This document shows, piece after piece, positions 31,175 to 41,437 of a stretch of 64,000 nucleotides of DNA. Position numbers and translations under genes: made by a program. Source of the DNA: Cupriavidus basilensis (lineage in GTDB: Bacteria; Pseudomonadota; Gammaproteobacteria; Burkholderiales; Burkholderiaceae); contig NZ_CP062803.1 in NCBI RefSeq assembly GCF_008801925.2, positions 3,596,001 through 3,660,000 of the forward strand, in the 5' to 3' direction. The notes under the pieces are model-generated. The model saw nothing but the letters and a program-made list of their open reading frames with translations. It ran no database searches and was not told where the DNA came from. Numbering within the stretch: the first letter of the stretch is position 1; each line of letters opens with the position of its first letter.

Positions 31175-31549
31175 ATGGAACCCCTCTCATTCGAGATTGT
31201 CACCGTCGAGGAAGCGAGGCTGATCCTGGATGGCGCCGTGCCCGCCCATGGCGAGCCCGACTGGGCTGGCCGGCGGCAACCCGAAACCGCGGAAGCGAAA
31301 ACCCTCTCGGCCACCGCGCTCAAATGGCTGGCTGTGCTGCCGCCGCAGGCGCGGCCCCTGGAGCTGTGCCGCAGCTATCCGCGCATCGGCAACCAGCTGG
31401 CAGCGCTTTGGGCCGACCCAGCCGCGCTCTCGGATTTCCTGGCCGACCTGCTGATCGACAAGCGCGGCGGCCGCCAGGGGTTCCCCGGCGGCATCGCGCT
31501 TGAATTGTCGCAACTGCAGGAGCACCTTCTGCGCACGATGGAGCCGTGA
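31175..31549 (+). CDS. Hypothetical protein
   Basis: A 124-residue acidic soluble protein starting MEPLSFEIVTVEEARLI, with no signal peptide or membrane segment. The middle (ALKWLAVLPPQARPLELCRS, then YPRIGNQLAALWADP) is conserved-looking and helical, and the codon use is native. I recognise no catalytic motif; the composition suggests a conserved small protein of unknown function in Burkholderiales. Confidence 0.7.
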   Translation: MEPLSFEIVTVEEARLILDGAVPAHGEPDWAGRRQPETAEAKTLSATALKWLAVLPPQARPLELCRSYPRIGNQLAALWADPAALSDFLADLLIDKRGGRQGFPGGIALELSQLQEHLLRTMEP

Positions 31550-31593
31550 CCACGTCAGCGCATCAGGCCAGAATCTTTTTTGGAAATGGCGTC

Positions 31594-32001
31594 TTAGTGC
31601 GCTCGTCCCGGCGTGCAGTCTTCGACCATGCCGGAGATGCGGCTGGCGCTCATCAACGGGTGCCACTCCCCGGAGCTGCGGATCTCCACGTCGGAGCCTT
31701 CGGCGCCGTCGGCAGCGCGGCGCAAGCTGATCAGGTGGAAGAACTTGTATTCATCCGCGTCCGCGCGCCCGACCCGGATATCCACCTTGCCGGGTTCCGG
31801 GTACGCGATCACGGTGGCGTCGTCACCCAGCCGCTGCTTCAGGCACAGGACCAGGTCGCCTACGCTGGCCTTGGAGTGCGCGCGCTTCGGATCCATCGCC
31901 TGGATGGAATTGGCGGTCACGCCGCCCGAACAGGCAGACAGCAATTGCGCCGCCATCGCGACTACCATCAATACCCGTGCCCGTACCCGACCTTTTGACA
32001 T
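31594..32001 (-). CDS. Hypothetical lipoprotein
   Basis: A 135-residue protein starting MSKGRVRARVLMVVAMAAQL with a lipobox LSAC (Cys near residue 24), so it is a membrane-anchored lipoprotein. The mature part is rich in charged residues (DLVLCLKQRLGDDATVIAYP, then ISLRRAADGAEGSDVEIRSS) and contains further Cys residues. The start at 32001 has AAGGAGCGGGA upstream and is chosen over the longer frame at 32112. No family recognised. Confidence 0.65.
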   Translation of the reverse strand: MSKGRVRARVLMVVAMAAQLLSACSGGVTANSIQAMDPKRAHSKASVGDLVLCLKQRLGDDATVIAYPEPGKVDIRVGRADADEYKFFHLISLRRAADGAEGSDVEIRSSGEWHPLMSASRISGMVEDCTPGRAH

Positions 32002-32108
32002 TCCCGCTCCTTGGCTAGATGAGTCGGGTGATGTTACATCAAGTGAATTCGGATGCTGATGCTCTCGCCGTGCGCGAGACACAACGCGGTAGAAGCAAAA
32101 AACAAAAA

Positions 32109-32140
32109 GCAAAAGGCCTGCACGGATGCAGGCCTTTTGC
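32109..32140 (-). terminator. Strong intrinsic terminator after tRNA-Leu(CAG)
   Basis: A 14-bp perfect stem (GCAAAAGGCCTGCA / TGCAGGCCTTTTGC) with a 4-base loop, followed on the minus strand by TTTTTG. It lies 10 bp past the tRNA 3' end. Confidence 0.9.
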
Positions 32141-32149
32141 TTTCAATCT

Positions 32150-32236
32150 TGGTGCCCAGGAGAGGACTCGAACCTCCACAGTGTTGCCACCGCTAGGACC
32201 TGAACCTAGTGCGTCTACCAATTTCGCCACCTGGGC
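32150..32236 (-). tRNA. tRNA-Leu(CAG)
   Basis: On the minus strand a full tRNA of 87 nt including encoded CCA folds as a class II (long variable arm) leucine tRNA. The acceptor stem is GCCCAGG/CCTGGGC, the anticodon arm CTAGG-TTCAGGT-CCTAG has anticodon CAG, and the T arm has GGTTCGAGTCC. Confidence 0.96.
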
Positions 32237-32571
32237 TAGGTGAGGTTGCGAATTCTACCCAACGTAACGAAATTTGCAAGTACTGGCCGCGCTGAATCAT
32301 AAGAAAAGTCCAACTTTCCCCGAGCACCGCCCGCTGCCGGCCCCCGCTTGCGTCCGTCCGGCCCAGGGAAATGAACAAGCGGCCGAAAGATTCCCATTCA
32401 TCACTTGGCGCGCAGTGCACGGCCCACACCGGTTGGCCGCCCTCCCAGCCCCGCGTATTTTTTCTGGCATTCCTCCCATGCCCTGTCGATTTCGACCGCT
32501 CCCGTTCGTCGTCCCAATGGCGGCGCGCACAAGGCTCGCCGCTTCGCAGGCAATCCCAAAGGAGATCAGAC

Positions 32572-32922
32572 ATGCATTACATCGATGGATTTGTTCTCGC
32601 CGTGCCCACGGCCAAGCGCGACATCTACCGCGCGTACGCCGAGGCTGCCGCCGTGGTGTTCAAGGATCATGGCGCGCTGGGGCTGGTCGAGTGCTGGGGC
32701 GACGATGTGCCCGAGGGCAAGCTCACCTCGTTCCCGATGGCCGTCAAGCTGGAGAAGGACGAGACCGTGGTTTTCTCCTGGATCACCTGGCCATCGCGCA
32801 AGGCTCGGGACGAAGGCATGAAAGCCACGATGGAAGACCCCAGGCTGCACAGCCAGGGGCCGATGCCGTTCGACGGCAAGCGGATGATCTTTGGCGGCTT
32901 CGAGATGATCGTCAACGCTTAG
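32572..32922 (+). CDS. DUF1428 family protein
   Basis: A 116-residue soluble protein of the DUF1428 family (YbaA-like), with a predicted dimeric alpha/beta-barrel fold. The opening MHYIDGFVLAVPTAKRDIYR, then VECWGDDVPEGKLTSFP and MPFDGKRMIFGGFE are hallmarks. The ATG at 32572 has AGGAGATC upstream. The activity of this family is unknown. It stands alone between tRNA-Leu and a DUF2199 gene. Confidence 0.9.
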   Translation: MHYIDGFVLAVPTAKRDIYRAYAEAAAVVFKDHGALGLVECWGDDVPEGKLTSFPMAVKLEKDETVVFSWITWPSRKARDEGMKATMEDPRLHSQGPMPFDGKRMIFGGFEMIVNA

Positions 32923-33101
32923 CGGCTTGGCGGCGGTGGGTTGATTGACCTTGCCCGGGGCTCCCGGGCTGGGATCGTTTTGGCCAACGGGGCATTTTCG
33001 CGCGGTGGCGGGCAACATCGGCGCGCAAGGCAATCGGCCAGTTAGAATATTCGGGTCGATTCGCGGCCGCATGGCTTGCGGCTTGCTACCCCGAGCACTC
33101 C

Positions 33102-33638
33102 ATGGACCCCGCCGAACAAAACATGCCCTTCTCTTTCAAATGCGCGTCATGCGGCGAGATCCACGAGGGCATGCCCAGCCTGGACGCTGACGCTCCGCTG
33201 TCCTACTACAGCATCCCCGAGGAAGAGCGCGAGCGCCGCTGCGACCTTGGCAGCGATGACTGCGTGATCGACGAGAAGGCCTTCTACGTGCGGGGCTGCA
33301 TCGAGATCCCCGTCCACGGGCAGCCCGATCCGTTCACGTGGGGCGTGTGGGTATCCCTCAGCTTGGCCAGCTACACGGAGTGGGTCAGGACCTTCGAGCA
33401 GGCCAAGCGAGCCCACGCCGGGCCGTTCTTTGGCTGGCTCAATGCCTCCCTGGCACCCTATCCGGACACGGTCAACCTCAAGACGCGGGTGCATCTCAGG
33501 GACGACGGCATCAGGCCGGCGATCGAGCTGGAACCCACGGACCATCCGCTCGCCATGGAGCAGCGCAATGGCATCTGCGCCGCGCGGGTGGCGCAGTTGT
33601 ATGCATTGGCGGTGCATCCTGCCGACAGCCCGCCTTGA
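33102..33638 (+). CDS. DUF2199 family protein
   Basis: A 178-residue soluble protein. An N-terminal zinc-ribbon-like CASCGEIHEGMPSL is followed by the DUF2199 core: RCDLGSDDCVIDEKAFYVRG, then PFTWGVWVSLS and FFGWLNASLAPYPDTVNLKT. These are the conserved segments of the family, whose function is unknown. Alternative start at 33123 (MPFSFKCASCG) fits family length equally well. Confidence 0.88.
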   Translation: MDPAEQNMPFSFKCASCGEIHEGMPSLDADAPLSYYSIPEEERERRCDLGSDDCVIDEKAFYVRGCIEIPVHGQPDPFTWGVWVSLSLASYTEWVRTFEQAKRAHAGPFFGWLNASLAPYPDTVNLKTRVHLRDDGIRPAIELEPTDHPLAMEQRNGICAARVAQLYALAVHPADSPP

Positions 33639-33741
33639 AGCAGGCTGACGTGACCTTACTCACGCACCGCGAGCGGCACGATGCTAGCCCAGGCTGTCCC
33701 CCATCGACGTCTTCATCGCACAATTGCGGAGCGCTGAACCC

Positions 33742-35322
33742 ATGCCAACAAGAATCATCCGGGGCCGGCTGACAGGCTGGCGGCTGCTGTCCATTTCGTT
33801 GGCCGCCGCGCTGCCGTTTCTCGTGATGTTGCCGCTGGCTTACTACGAGTCCGAGCGACAGGCGCAAGCGCAAGCCAATGCCGCCAACGAGATCGTGCTG
33901 CGCCAGGCCGAATCCATCCTCAATCAGGCGGCGAACCTGTCAGCCACCCTGACGACGCTGGCAGGACAGCCCTGCGATCAGGTCAAGGACCAGCTCCAGC
34001 GCATTGGCACATTCAGGCCTTATTTTCGCGCCCTGGTACTGGTACGCGAGCACGGCCTCTACTGCTCGTCGGCTACGGGGGAGTTCCGCCAGCCGGTGTC
34101 CGAACTCACCGGCCATCCCGGCCCGCTGCCGGTAGGCCAAGCCCTTTACCTCCTCCCCGGCACGCCCATGGTGCCCGACCGCCCCGCCTTGCTGGTCACG
34201 CTCGGCCTGGAAGACGGGCGCGGCGTCATCGCCGCGCTGGACGGCCAATACCTGCTGGATATCCTTGCCGCCGCCGGCCCCCGGGATCGCTTCTCCATGG
34301 CCATCGCGCTGAAAGGCTCGGACAACATTCTGGCAGGGCCCGGCGGCTCGCCGCAGGACACCCCGGGCCTGGACCGGCTCCCTGCGCTGACGTCCGAGCG
34401 CTACCCGATCTCGGTGCTCACCGGCGTGCGGCCCGCCGTGATCGTGGCCCTGCGCGACGCGCTGCTGGTGCGCTACGCGCCGTTCGTGCTGCTGGCGTCG
34501 TTGCTGCTCGCGTACGCGGCCTACCGCCTCCATAGGCAACGTCTGTCCATGGTCGCCGAGATCCGGCGCGCCATGCGCAACGACGAATTCCACGTGCATT
34601 ACCAGCCTGTGCTGGAGCTCGCCACGGGCCGATGCTCCGGCGTGGAAGCCCTCATCCGCTGGGACAAGCCAGGTACCGGGCCGATCCGGCCCGACCTGCT
34701 TTTTGCGGTGGCGCAAGACAATGCCCTCGCCCTTCCGCTTACGCGCCACCTGTTCGGATTGATACAACGTGACGTGGAAACACTGGCGATTCCGCCCGGC
34801 TTCCATATTGGCGTGAACATCACCGCTGAACATCTGGCCAGCACGGACATGATTGCCGACGTACAACGGTTGCAGCAAGGACTGCGGGACAAAGCACCGC
34901 GACTGGTGCTGGAGATTACCGAGCGCAAGGTTGTGCCGGATACTGACGTTGTGCTGAAGAACATGCAGGCACTGCGCGCGGCCGGCGTGCAATTCGCCAT
35001 TGACGACTTTGGCACGGGGCATAGCTCGCTGGCATACCTGGAGAGATTCACGGTTGACTACATCAAGATCGATCGGGGCTTTGTCTCGGTGATCGATACC
35101 GATGCGGTCAACGCGCCGGTGCTGGAGCTGATCATCTCGCTGGGCGCACGGCTTGCGGTCACGCTGATCGCGGAAGGGATCGAGACGCAGACGCAAGCGG
35201 CTTACCTGCGCGGAAAAGGCGTGAAGTATGCGCAGGGATTCCTGTTTGCCAAGCCGATGGCTGCGGCTGCGCTAGGGACCTGGCTGGCGAGCCAGCCTTT
35301 GCAGGAGGCGGCAGGCAGTTGA
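33742..35322 (+). CDS. CSS-motif EAL-domain c-di-GMP phosphodiesterase
   Basis: A 526-residue inner-membrane enzyme hydrolysing cyclic di-GMP. Layout: first transmembrane helix (about residues 12-32), a periplasmic CSS-motif sensor domain (YCSSATG, with a partner Cys in GQPCDQ) that senses periplasmic redox through disulfide state in this family, a second helix (about 240-262), then EAL. Catalytic motifs are intact: EALIRW near 303, the NIT segment, LEITER, IDDFGTGHSSLAYL near 420 and AEGIET. There is no GGDEF domain. It should lower c-di-GMP and favour motility over biofilm. Confidence 0.93.
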   Translation: MPTRIIRGRLTGWRLLSISLAAALPFLVMLPLAYYESERQAQAQANAANEIVLRQAESILNQAANLSATLTTLAGQPCDQVKDQLQRIGTFRPYFRALVLVREHGLYCSSATGEFRQPVSELTGHPGPLPVGQALYLLPGTPMVPDRPALLVTLGLEDGRGVIAALDGQYLLDILAAAGPRDRFSMAIALKGSDNILAGPGGSPQDTPGLDRLPALTSERYPISVLTGVRPAVIVALRDALLVRYAPFVLLASLLLAYAAYRLHRQRLSMVAEIRRAMRNDEFHVHYQPVLELATGRCSGVEALIRWDKPGTGPIRPDLLFAVAQDNALALPLTRHLFGLIQRDVETLAIPPGFHIGVNITAEHLASTDMIADVQRLQQGLRDKAPRLVLEITERKVVPDTDVVLKNMQALRAAGVQFAIDDFGTGHSSLAYLERFTVDYIKIDRGFVSVIDTDAVNAPVLELIISLGARLAVTLIAEGIETQTQAAYLRGKGVKYAQGFLFAKPMAAAALGTWLASQPLQEAAGS

Positions 35323-35475
35323 GCTCGATGCGCCGCCCGCCAACACCCCAATGAAACGGCTTATATCACTGGAGCAATCTTTCTAATTCACTTTCCCCCG
35401 CGCACCGGCGAAAGTGGTGTCTGCAGGAATCCCGCTCGCCAATGCGCGATGCCAACAGACCAAAAGGGCGTGAAG

Positions 35476-36516
35476 ATGAAACTGACCGCCGCTTGCATTT
35501 GCGCCGCCGCCCTGTCGATGGCCAGCGTCGCCCACTCGCAGCCAGCCGCCTCGCCCTCCAGTGGTGCCCCCGTTCCGGTGTCCGTCGACAACTTCGTCCG
35601 CGCGGAGAGCGACATGTACTTCGCCGGGCTGGCCAAGCAAGGCGGCGTGGGCAAGCTGCTGCATCGGCGCGAGCCCGCATCGATCGATCACCAGACCGTG
35701 ATCCGCCTGAATCGCGACACGCTCTATACCTCCGGCATCTTCGACCTCGAAGCCGGCCCGGTGACGATCACCATGCCCGACCCGGGCAAGCGCTTCATGG
35801 CGCTGCAGGTTATCAATGAAGACCACTACGTGCCAGATGTGTTCTACGGCGCGGGCGCCCATACGCTCACCCGGGAGAACGTCGGCACCCGTTACGTGGC
35901 CGTCGCGGTGCGCACCCTGGTCAACCCGAACAGCCCGGACGACATCAAGCAGGTCCACGCCTTGCAGGACGCCATCAAGGTCAGCCAGAAGGGGCCCGGA
36001 AAGCTCGAAATCCCCAACTGGGATCCGGTCAGCCAGAAGAAGATCCGCGATGCCCTGCTGGTGCTGTCCTCGACACTGCCCGACTTCAAGAAGGCATTCG
36101 GCACCCAGGCGGAGGTCGATCCCGTGCGCCACCTGATCGGCTCCGCATCGGCCTGGGGCGGCAACCCGGACAAGGATGCCACCTACCTCAACATCACGCC
36201 GGCGAAGAACGACGGCAAGACCGTCTATCGGCTCAACGTCAAGGATGTGCCGGTGGATGCCTTCTGGTCCGTGAGCGTCTACAACGCCGAGGGCTATTTC
36301 CAGAAGAACCCGGGCAACGCGTACACACTCAACAACCTCACGGCAGAGAAGGCCGGCGACGGATCGATCACGATGCAGTTCGGTGGCTGTGAAGCGCAGG
36401 CAGCCAACTGCCTGCCGATCGTCCCGGGCTGGAACTACACTGTGCGGCTGTACCGCCCGCGCGCGGAGATACTGAGCGGCGCCTGGACATTCCCGCAGCC
36501 TCAGCCGGTCAATTGA
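35476..36516 (+). CDS. Exported DUF1254/DUF1214 protein, short form
   Basis: A 346-residue protein with a signal peptide (MKLTAACICAAALSMASVAH, cleavage near AHS-QP), then DUF1254-like (NRDTLYTSGIFDLEAGPVTI, FMALQVINEDHYVPDV) and DUF1214-like (DAFWSVSVYNAEGYF, LYRPRAEILSGAW) regions. It is more compact than the two paralogues at 4776 and 6489. Expected in the periplasm, function unknown. The start at 35476 is chosen for the signal peptide. It precedes the TAXI receptor gene by 90 bp on the same strand. Confidence 0.85.
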   Translation: MKLTAACICAAALSMASVAHSQPAASPSSGAPVPVSVDNFVRAESDMYFAGLAKQGGVGKLLHRREPASIDHQTVIRLNRDTLYTSGIFDLEAGPVTITMPDPGKRFMALQVINEDHYVPDVFYGAGAHTLTRENVGTRYVAVAVRTLVNPNSPDDIKQVHALQDAIKVSQKGPGKLEIPNWDPVSQKKIRDALLVLSSTLPDFKKAFGTQAEVDPVRHLIGSASAWGGNPDKDATYLNITPAKNDGKTVYRLNVKDVPVDAFWSVSVYNAEGYFQKNPGNAYTLNNLTAEKAGDGSITMQFGGCEAQAANCLPIVPGWNYTVRLYRPRAEILSGAWTFPQPQPVN

Positions 36517-36606
36517 TCGACCCTCCCACAAACGATCAGGCGGCTAGCATGATCCCGCGTCCTCCTTGGCCCCGCGTGGGAGGGACCTGACGACAGAGGC
36601 CGAACC

Positions 36607-37950
36607 ATGCCCAGGCACAACCCAGCGCTGCATCGTACCCAGAAGGCCCCCATGACACCGGGGCAGCGGCGGCTTATCATCGTCAGCGCGATGCTGCTGC
36701 TGGCCGCGCTGGGCTGGGCGCTGACGATCGTGCTCAGGCCCGCCATCCAGCGCACGATCGTCATCACCACCGGAGCGGACAAGGGCATCTATCGCGGCTT
36801 TGCCGAGCGCTATGCCCCCATCCTGAAGCGCGACGGCATCAAACTGGATATCCGCGGCTCGTCCGGGTCGATCGAGAACTATGAGCGATTGAAGAATCCG
36901 GACAGCGAATACGAAGCAGGCTTCATCCAATCGGGCACCGCCACGCCGCAGGAAACAGACGGCCTGCAAACCATCGCCGCGGTCTCCTATGAGCCGATCT
37001 GGGTGTTTTACCGGGGCGAGGCCACCGTGGACCGGCTGGCACAGCTGCGCGGCAAGCGGGTCGCCATCGGCGTTCCCGGCAGTGGCCTGCTCAACGTCGC
37101 CCGGGTATTGCTCACATACAGCGGCATCACGGCCAGCAATACCGAGCTGCTGGAAATGAATGCCATGAAGGCCTATCAAGGTCTCGAAGAGGGCCAGCTG
37201 GATGCGGCCTTCTTTATCGGCAGGCCTGATGCCGAGATGCAGCAAACGTTGCTGAACAGCAATCTGAAACTGATGAGTTCTGCCCAGGCCGATGCCCTCG
37301 TGCAGAAATTCCCGTCGCTGTCCAAGATTGTCTTTCCGCGCGCCTCCACCAGTATCGTCAACGATCTTCCGCAGGCCGATGTCACGCTGCTTGCTGCCAC
37401 GGCCCTGCTCGTCTCCAAGGACACCCTGCACCCCGCCCTGGTCTACCTGCTGCTGGAAGCCGCCAGATCCGTCCACGGCGGCGATGATTACTTCACGCCG
37501 CTCGGCACGTTTCCCAACCTGAATACCAGTGAGTTTCCCGTTTCCGACGAAAGCACGCGCTACTTCAAATCGGGGCGTCCCTTCCTGCAGCGCTACCTTC
37601 CGTTCTGGCTTGCCAGCTTTATCGAGCGGCGCTTGCTGATCCTGCTCCCCTTCATGGCCTTGCTGCTCGGCTTGCTGCAGGCATTGCCGCGCATGGCGCG
37701 AGCGCGGATAAAAAACCGGCTGGTGGTCTGGTACCGGGAGATCAAGGCGCTCGAGGATGAAATATGGATGAACACGCAGCCAACCCCCGACCAGATTGCG
37801 CAATGGCGCGATGAGATCGAGAACATCGATGCGCATGCCAGCCGGATACGGATTCCGGAGCGCTATTTTGAGGATGTCTACGCGCTCAAGCAGGCGATCG
37901 GCGTCGTGCGGGACCGGATTGCCCAGGCGGCGGCGAAAGTGAAAGCGTAG
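36607..37950 (+). CDS. TAXI-family TRAP transporter solute receptor, membrane-anchored
   Basis: A 447-residue protein of the TAXI (TRAP-associated extracytoplasmic immunogenic) family. An N-terminal membrane anchor (about residues 22-42) is followed by the binding domain with TTGADKGIYRGFAERY, DIRGSSGSIENY, RGKRVAIGVPGSG and the EGQLDAAFFIGRPDA segment. A second hydrophobic segment near residues 340-360 and a cytoplasmic helical tail (ALEDEIWMNTQPTPDQIAQW) follow. Most TAXI receptors are free periplasmic proteins beside a fused TRAP permease; no permease is nearby. It may supply a distant permease or act as a sensor. Confidence 0.88.
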   Translation: MPRHNPALHRTQKAPMTPGQRRLIIVSAMLLLAALGWALTIVLRPAIQRTIVITTGADKGIYRGFAERYAPILKRDGIKLDIRGSSGSIENYERLKNPDSEYEAGFIQSGTATPQETDGLQTIAAVSYEPIWVFYRGEATVDRLAQLRGKRVAIGVPGSGLLNVARVLLTYSGITASNTELLEMNAMKAYQGLEEGQLDAAFFIGRPDAEMQQTLLNSNLKLMSSAQADALVQKFPSLSKIVFPRASTSIVNDLPQADVTLLAATALLVSKDTLHPALVYLLLEAARSVHGGDDYFTPLGTFPNLNTSEFPVSDESTRYFKSGRPFLQRYLPFWLASFIERRLLILLPFMALLLGLLQALPRMARARIKNRLVVWYREIKALEDEIWMNTQPTPDQIAQWRDEIENIDAHASRIRIPERYFEDVYALKQAIGVVRDRIAQAAAKVKA

Positions 37951-38253
37951 CTGCGGATACGCCGGCGCGTCCTTTGGAGCCGCCTCGGACAGCGCTGTCT
38001 TGCCGACGGCGGGCTGGATTGTTCGTCCGTGGAATTCCGGATGTGCACCTTTGCCGGCGCGCAGCCTGGCCGAACTCGGCGGACTGAACCTGATGGCTGC
38101 CGCGGCTTCCATCAAGTGCGCCATCATCTCGGTTGAACAAGCCGCGGAGAGCATCGGGCAAGCCGGTATCCGCGTCGGTTGGATGGCCGCACAAGGCAAT
38201 GCGGATCGCGTCACAGACGCAAGGCACGACGCGATCCAGGCGTTGCTACGGCC
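37951..38253. other. Non-coding stretch
   Basis: About 300 bases between convergent genes. No supported gene, RNA or repeat. Confidence 0.35.
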
Positions 38254-38595
38254 TCAGCCCCGGCGTACCGCGGTCACCTTGCCGTCCTTGACGTCCAGCG
38301 TGCGGCGCTGCGGGTTGTAGTCCATGGTGCCTGGCATCTGCTGGCCTTCCCGCTTACCAAATCGCCAGGCGCAGCCGTTGAGCAAGGCGACGGCATTGGC
38401 CTCGCTCTTGCCGATCAGGGCTTCGTCCCCAAGCTTGTCCGCCTGGCAACCCTCCGGCGTGCCGCGGCCGCCCTGCGGGCCCGGGTCGGGCACCGCACTG
38501 GCGGGGGGCCGGGCGGCGCATCCCGCCATGAGCGTTGCGAACACGATCGCGCCCGCCGAGACATGCCGGGCCCATGTGCTTTGCTGTTTTGGCAT
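38254..38595 (-). CDS. I78-family protease inhibitor lipoprotein
   Basis: A 113-residue protein with an N-terminal lipoprotein signal (lipobox LMAGC, Cys near residue 25). The mature domain matches the peptidase inhibitor I78 family: CQADKLGDEALIGKSEANAV, then TMDYNPQRRTLDVKDGKVTA. Members inhibit serine proteases. Its envelope location would fit protection of periplasmic proteins. The start at 38595 is chosen because it begins the lipoprotein signal and has CAGGGA upstream. Confidence 0.85.
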   Translation of the reverse strand: MPKQQSTWARHVSAGAIVFATLMAGCAARPPASAVPDPGPQGGRGTPEGCQADKLGDEALIGKSEANAVALLNGCAWRFGKREGQQMPGTMDYNPQRRTLDVKDGKVTAVRRG

Positions 38596-38726
38596 TCGAT
38601 TCCCTGATGGTGAGGTGGAAAAAGCCAAGTTTAGAGCAGAAAGGCGCCGCCAGAGCGCCTTGGTGCGCATGCGTTAACACGGCCTCAACACAGCCTCAAC
38701 CGTCATGAACTGCCCTAGGCTTCGCC

Positions 38727-39164
38727 TTAGCTTGTCTTCTTCGCAGCATCTTGCGCCTGCGCCCACAAGCGCTCCTCCTGGGCCCGCAGCTCGGGCGTGA
38801 GCTCGGCACCAAAATCGTCGAGTTCGAACAGCGGACGAATCTCGATCTCGGAATCGCTCTGCATGGGGTTGGGGCAGCGCTTGACCCATTCGACGGCCTC
38901 GTCCATGGACTTGACTTGCCACAGCCAGAACCCGGCGACCACCTCCTTGGTCTCTGCGAACGGTCCGTCGATCACGGACCGCTGGCTGCCAGAAAATCGC
39001 ACCCGCTTGCCTTTGGCGCTCGGGTGCAGGCCCTCGCCCGCGAGCATCACACCGGCCTTGACGAGTTCTTCATTGAAGTTGCCCATTGCGGTAAGCAGCT
39101 CCGTGCTGGGCATCTCGCCAGCTTCTGATTCTTTCGTTGCCTTCACCATCACCATGACACGCAT
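38727..39164 (-). CDS. YciI/DGPF-domain protein
   Basis: A 145-residue cytoplasmic protein with the YCII-related (DGPF) fold. Motifs: MVMVKATKESEAGEMP, MGNFNEELVKAGVMLAGEGL, and the signature DGPFAETKEVVAGFWLWQV. The family is often found next to ECF sigma factors; none is present here. The role is unknown, possibly enzymatic through conserved His/Asp. AAGGAG lies 8 bases before the ATG at 39164. The C-terminal tail (AELTPELRAQEERLWAQAQD) is charged and helical. Confidence 0.92.
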   Translation of the reverse strand: MRVMVMVKATKESEAGEMPSTELLTAMGNFNEELVKAGVMLAGEGLHPSAKGKRVRFSGSQRSVIDGPFAETKEVVAGFWLWQVKSMDEAVEWVKRCPNPMQSDSEIEIRPLFELDDFGAELTPELRAQEERLWAQAQDAAKKTS

Positions 39165-39452
39165 CGTCGCTCTCCTTGAGTGGATTGAGGGTGCCGCACG
39201 TCCCGAGCCCGGATCAGGATTGACGGGCGGCACTGATACTACGACGAATCGGGATACCGGAAATCGACACCGCCACCAAAGTATCTGGCGGCAAGCCTGC
39301 CCGGCCCGACTCGACCCAACGTGGCCTGAATTGGCCTGATGCGGCCGCGAGACGCGACAATCACATCCGATCGGTTTTTTTAAGCCTCGCTTAAGACTCG
39401 GCCCGTAGACTGCGATCACACAAGACAACCCGGACCCCGGATAGGAGCTGCC

Positions 39453-40151
39453 ATGACCCCCCAAGAGATGCAAGCGCTGGAAGGCTTCCTGACCCAACTC
39501 ACGCAGGCCAGGGCTGGCGCCAAGGACCCCCAGGCGGACGCCCTCATCGCCGACGCGGTTGCCAGGCAGCCGGATGCTGCCTACCTGCTGGTCCAGCGCG
39601 CCATGATGCTTGACCATGCCCTGGCGACGGCAAAGGCGCAGATCGCCACATTGCAGAGCCAGTTGCAGATGGCGCAGGCCAACGGCGCCAATCGCTTCCT
39701 CGACCCGGAGAACGCCTGGGGCAATAGTGCCAACCGCGTGGCACCCAGCCCCGTCATGCCGCCGCCGATGGCCGCGCCCGTGGCAGTGCCGCAGGCCGTC
39801 CAGGCACCCCAGCCTGCGCCCGTGCAGCCATCCCGGCCCGGCTTCCTGAGTGGTGGCCTGGGTGGCGCGCTGGGTGGCATTGCCACGACGGCAGCCGGCG
39901 TGGCCGGCGGCGCGCTCCTGTTCCAAGGCATCGAGAACATGTTCCATCGCAACGGCAATGGCAACGGCGCAAGCGGCTTTCTGGGACAGCCAGGCGCGGG
40001 GGCGCAGCCAACGGAGACGGTCGTCAACAACTACTACGGCAATGACGACCGCTCGCCACTGGGCTCGCCGGATGCGGCACTGGACAGCGGCCTTCTGGAT
40101 GACGCATCGGGCAACGACGACTTCCTGAGCGACGACACCTGGAACGCCTAG
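39453..40151 (+). CDS. DUF2076 family protein
   Basis: A 232-residue protein of the DUF2076 family. The N-terminal helical part MTPQEMQALEGFLTQLTQAR with AYLLVQRAMMLDHALATAKA and a coiled-coil (QIATLQSQLQMAQAN) is followed by a Pro/Ala/Gln-rich linker, a Gly-rich hydrophobic segment (about residues 132-160) and an Asp/Ser-rich tail with YYGNDD. The family is sometimes named periplasmic ligand-binding sensor protein, but no signal peptide is visible and the role is unknown. AGGAGCT precedes the ATG. Confidence 0.88.
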   Translation: MTPQEMQALEGFLTQLTQARAGAKDPQADALIADAVARQPDAAYLLVQRAMMLDHALATAKAQIATLQSQLQMAQANGANRFLDPENAWGNSANRVAPSPVMPPPMAAPVAVPQAVQAPQPAPVQPSRPGFLSGGLGGALGGIATTAAGVAGGALLFQGIENMFHRNGNGNGASGFLGQPGAGAQPTETVVNNYYGNDDRSPLGSPDAALDSGLLDDASGNDDFLSDDTWNA

Positions 40152-40210
40152 CGCGTTGGGGGGCTTGCCAGGCGTGCATGGCAGCGGCCTGGCAGCCCCC
40201 ACCGCTCTGA

Positions 40211-41251
<1,041 letters not shown>

Positions 41252-41437
41252 TCGTCCTGGCGCTGCCAGCCCTGGGCGGCACAGCACCGGCGGCGCCGAA
41301 GCGGACTTTTGATGGCCGGCGGTTGGGATCTTGAACACCCGTGTCCTAGACTTGAAGACCGCATTGCCACCCCCCGGCTGCGCATTGGCCGGCGGATAGC
41401 AAAGCGGCATTCAAGGCTCTCACCGACAGGGTGCACT

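Noticed and set aside
36544..38214. 556-codon frame antisense to the TAXI receptor gene
   Set aside because: Overlaps the whole receptor gene; no start signal or motif.
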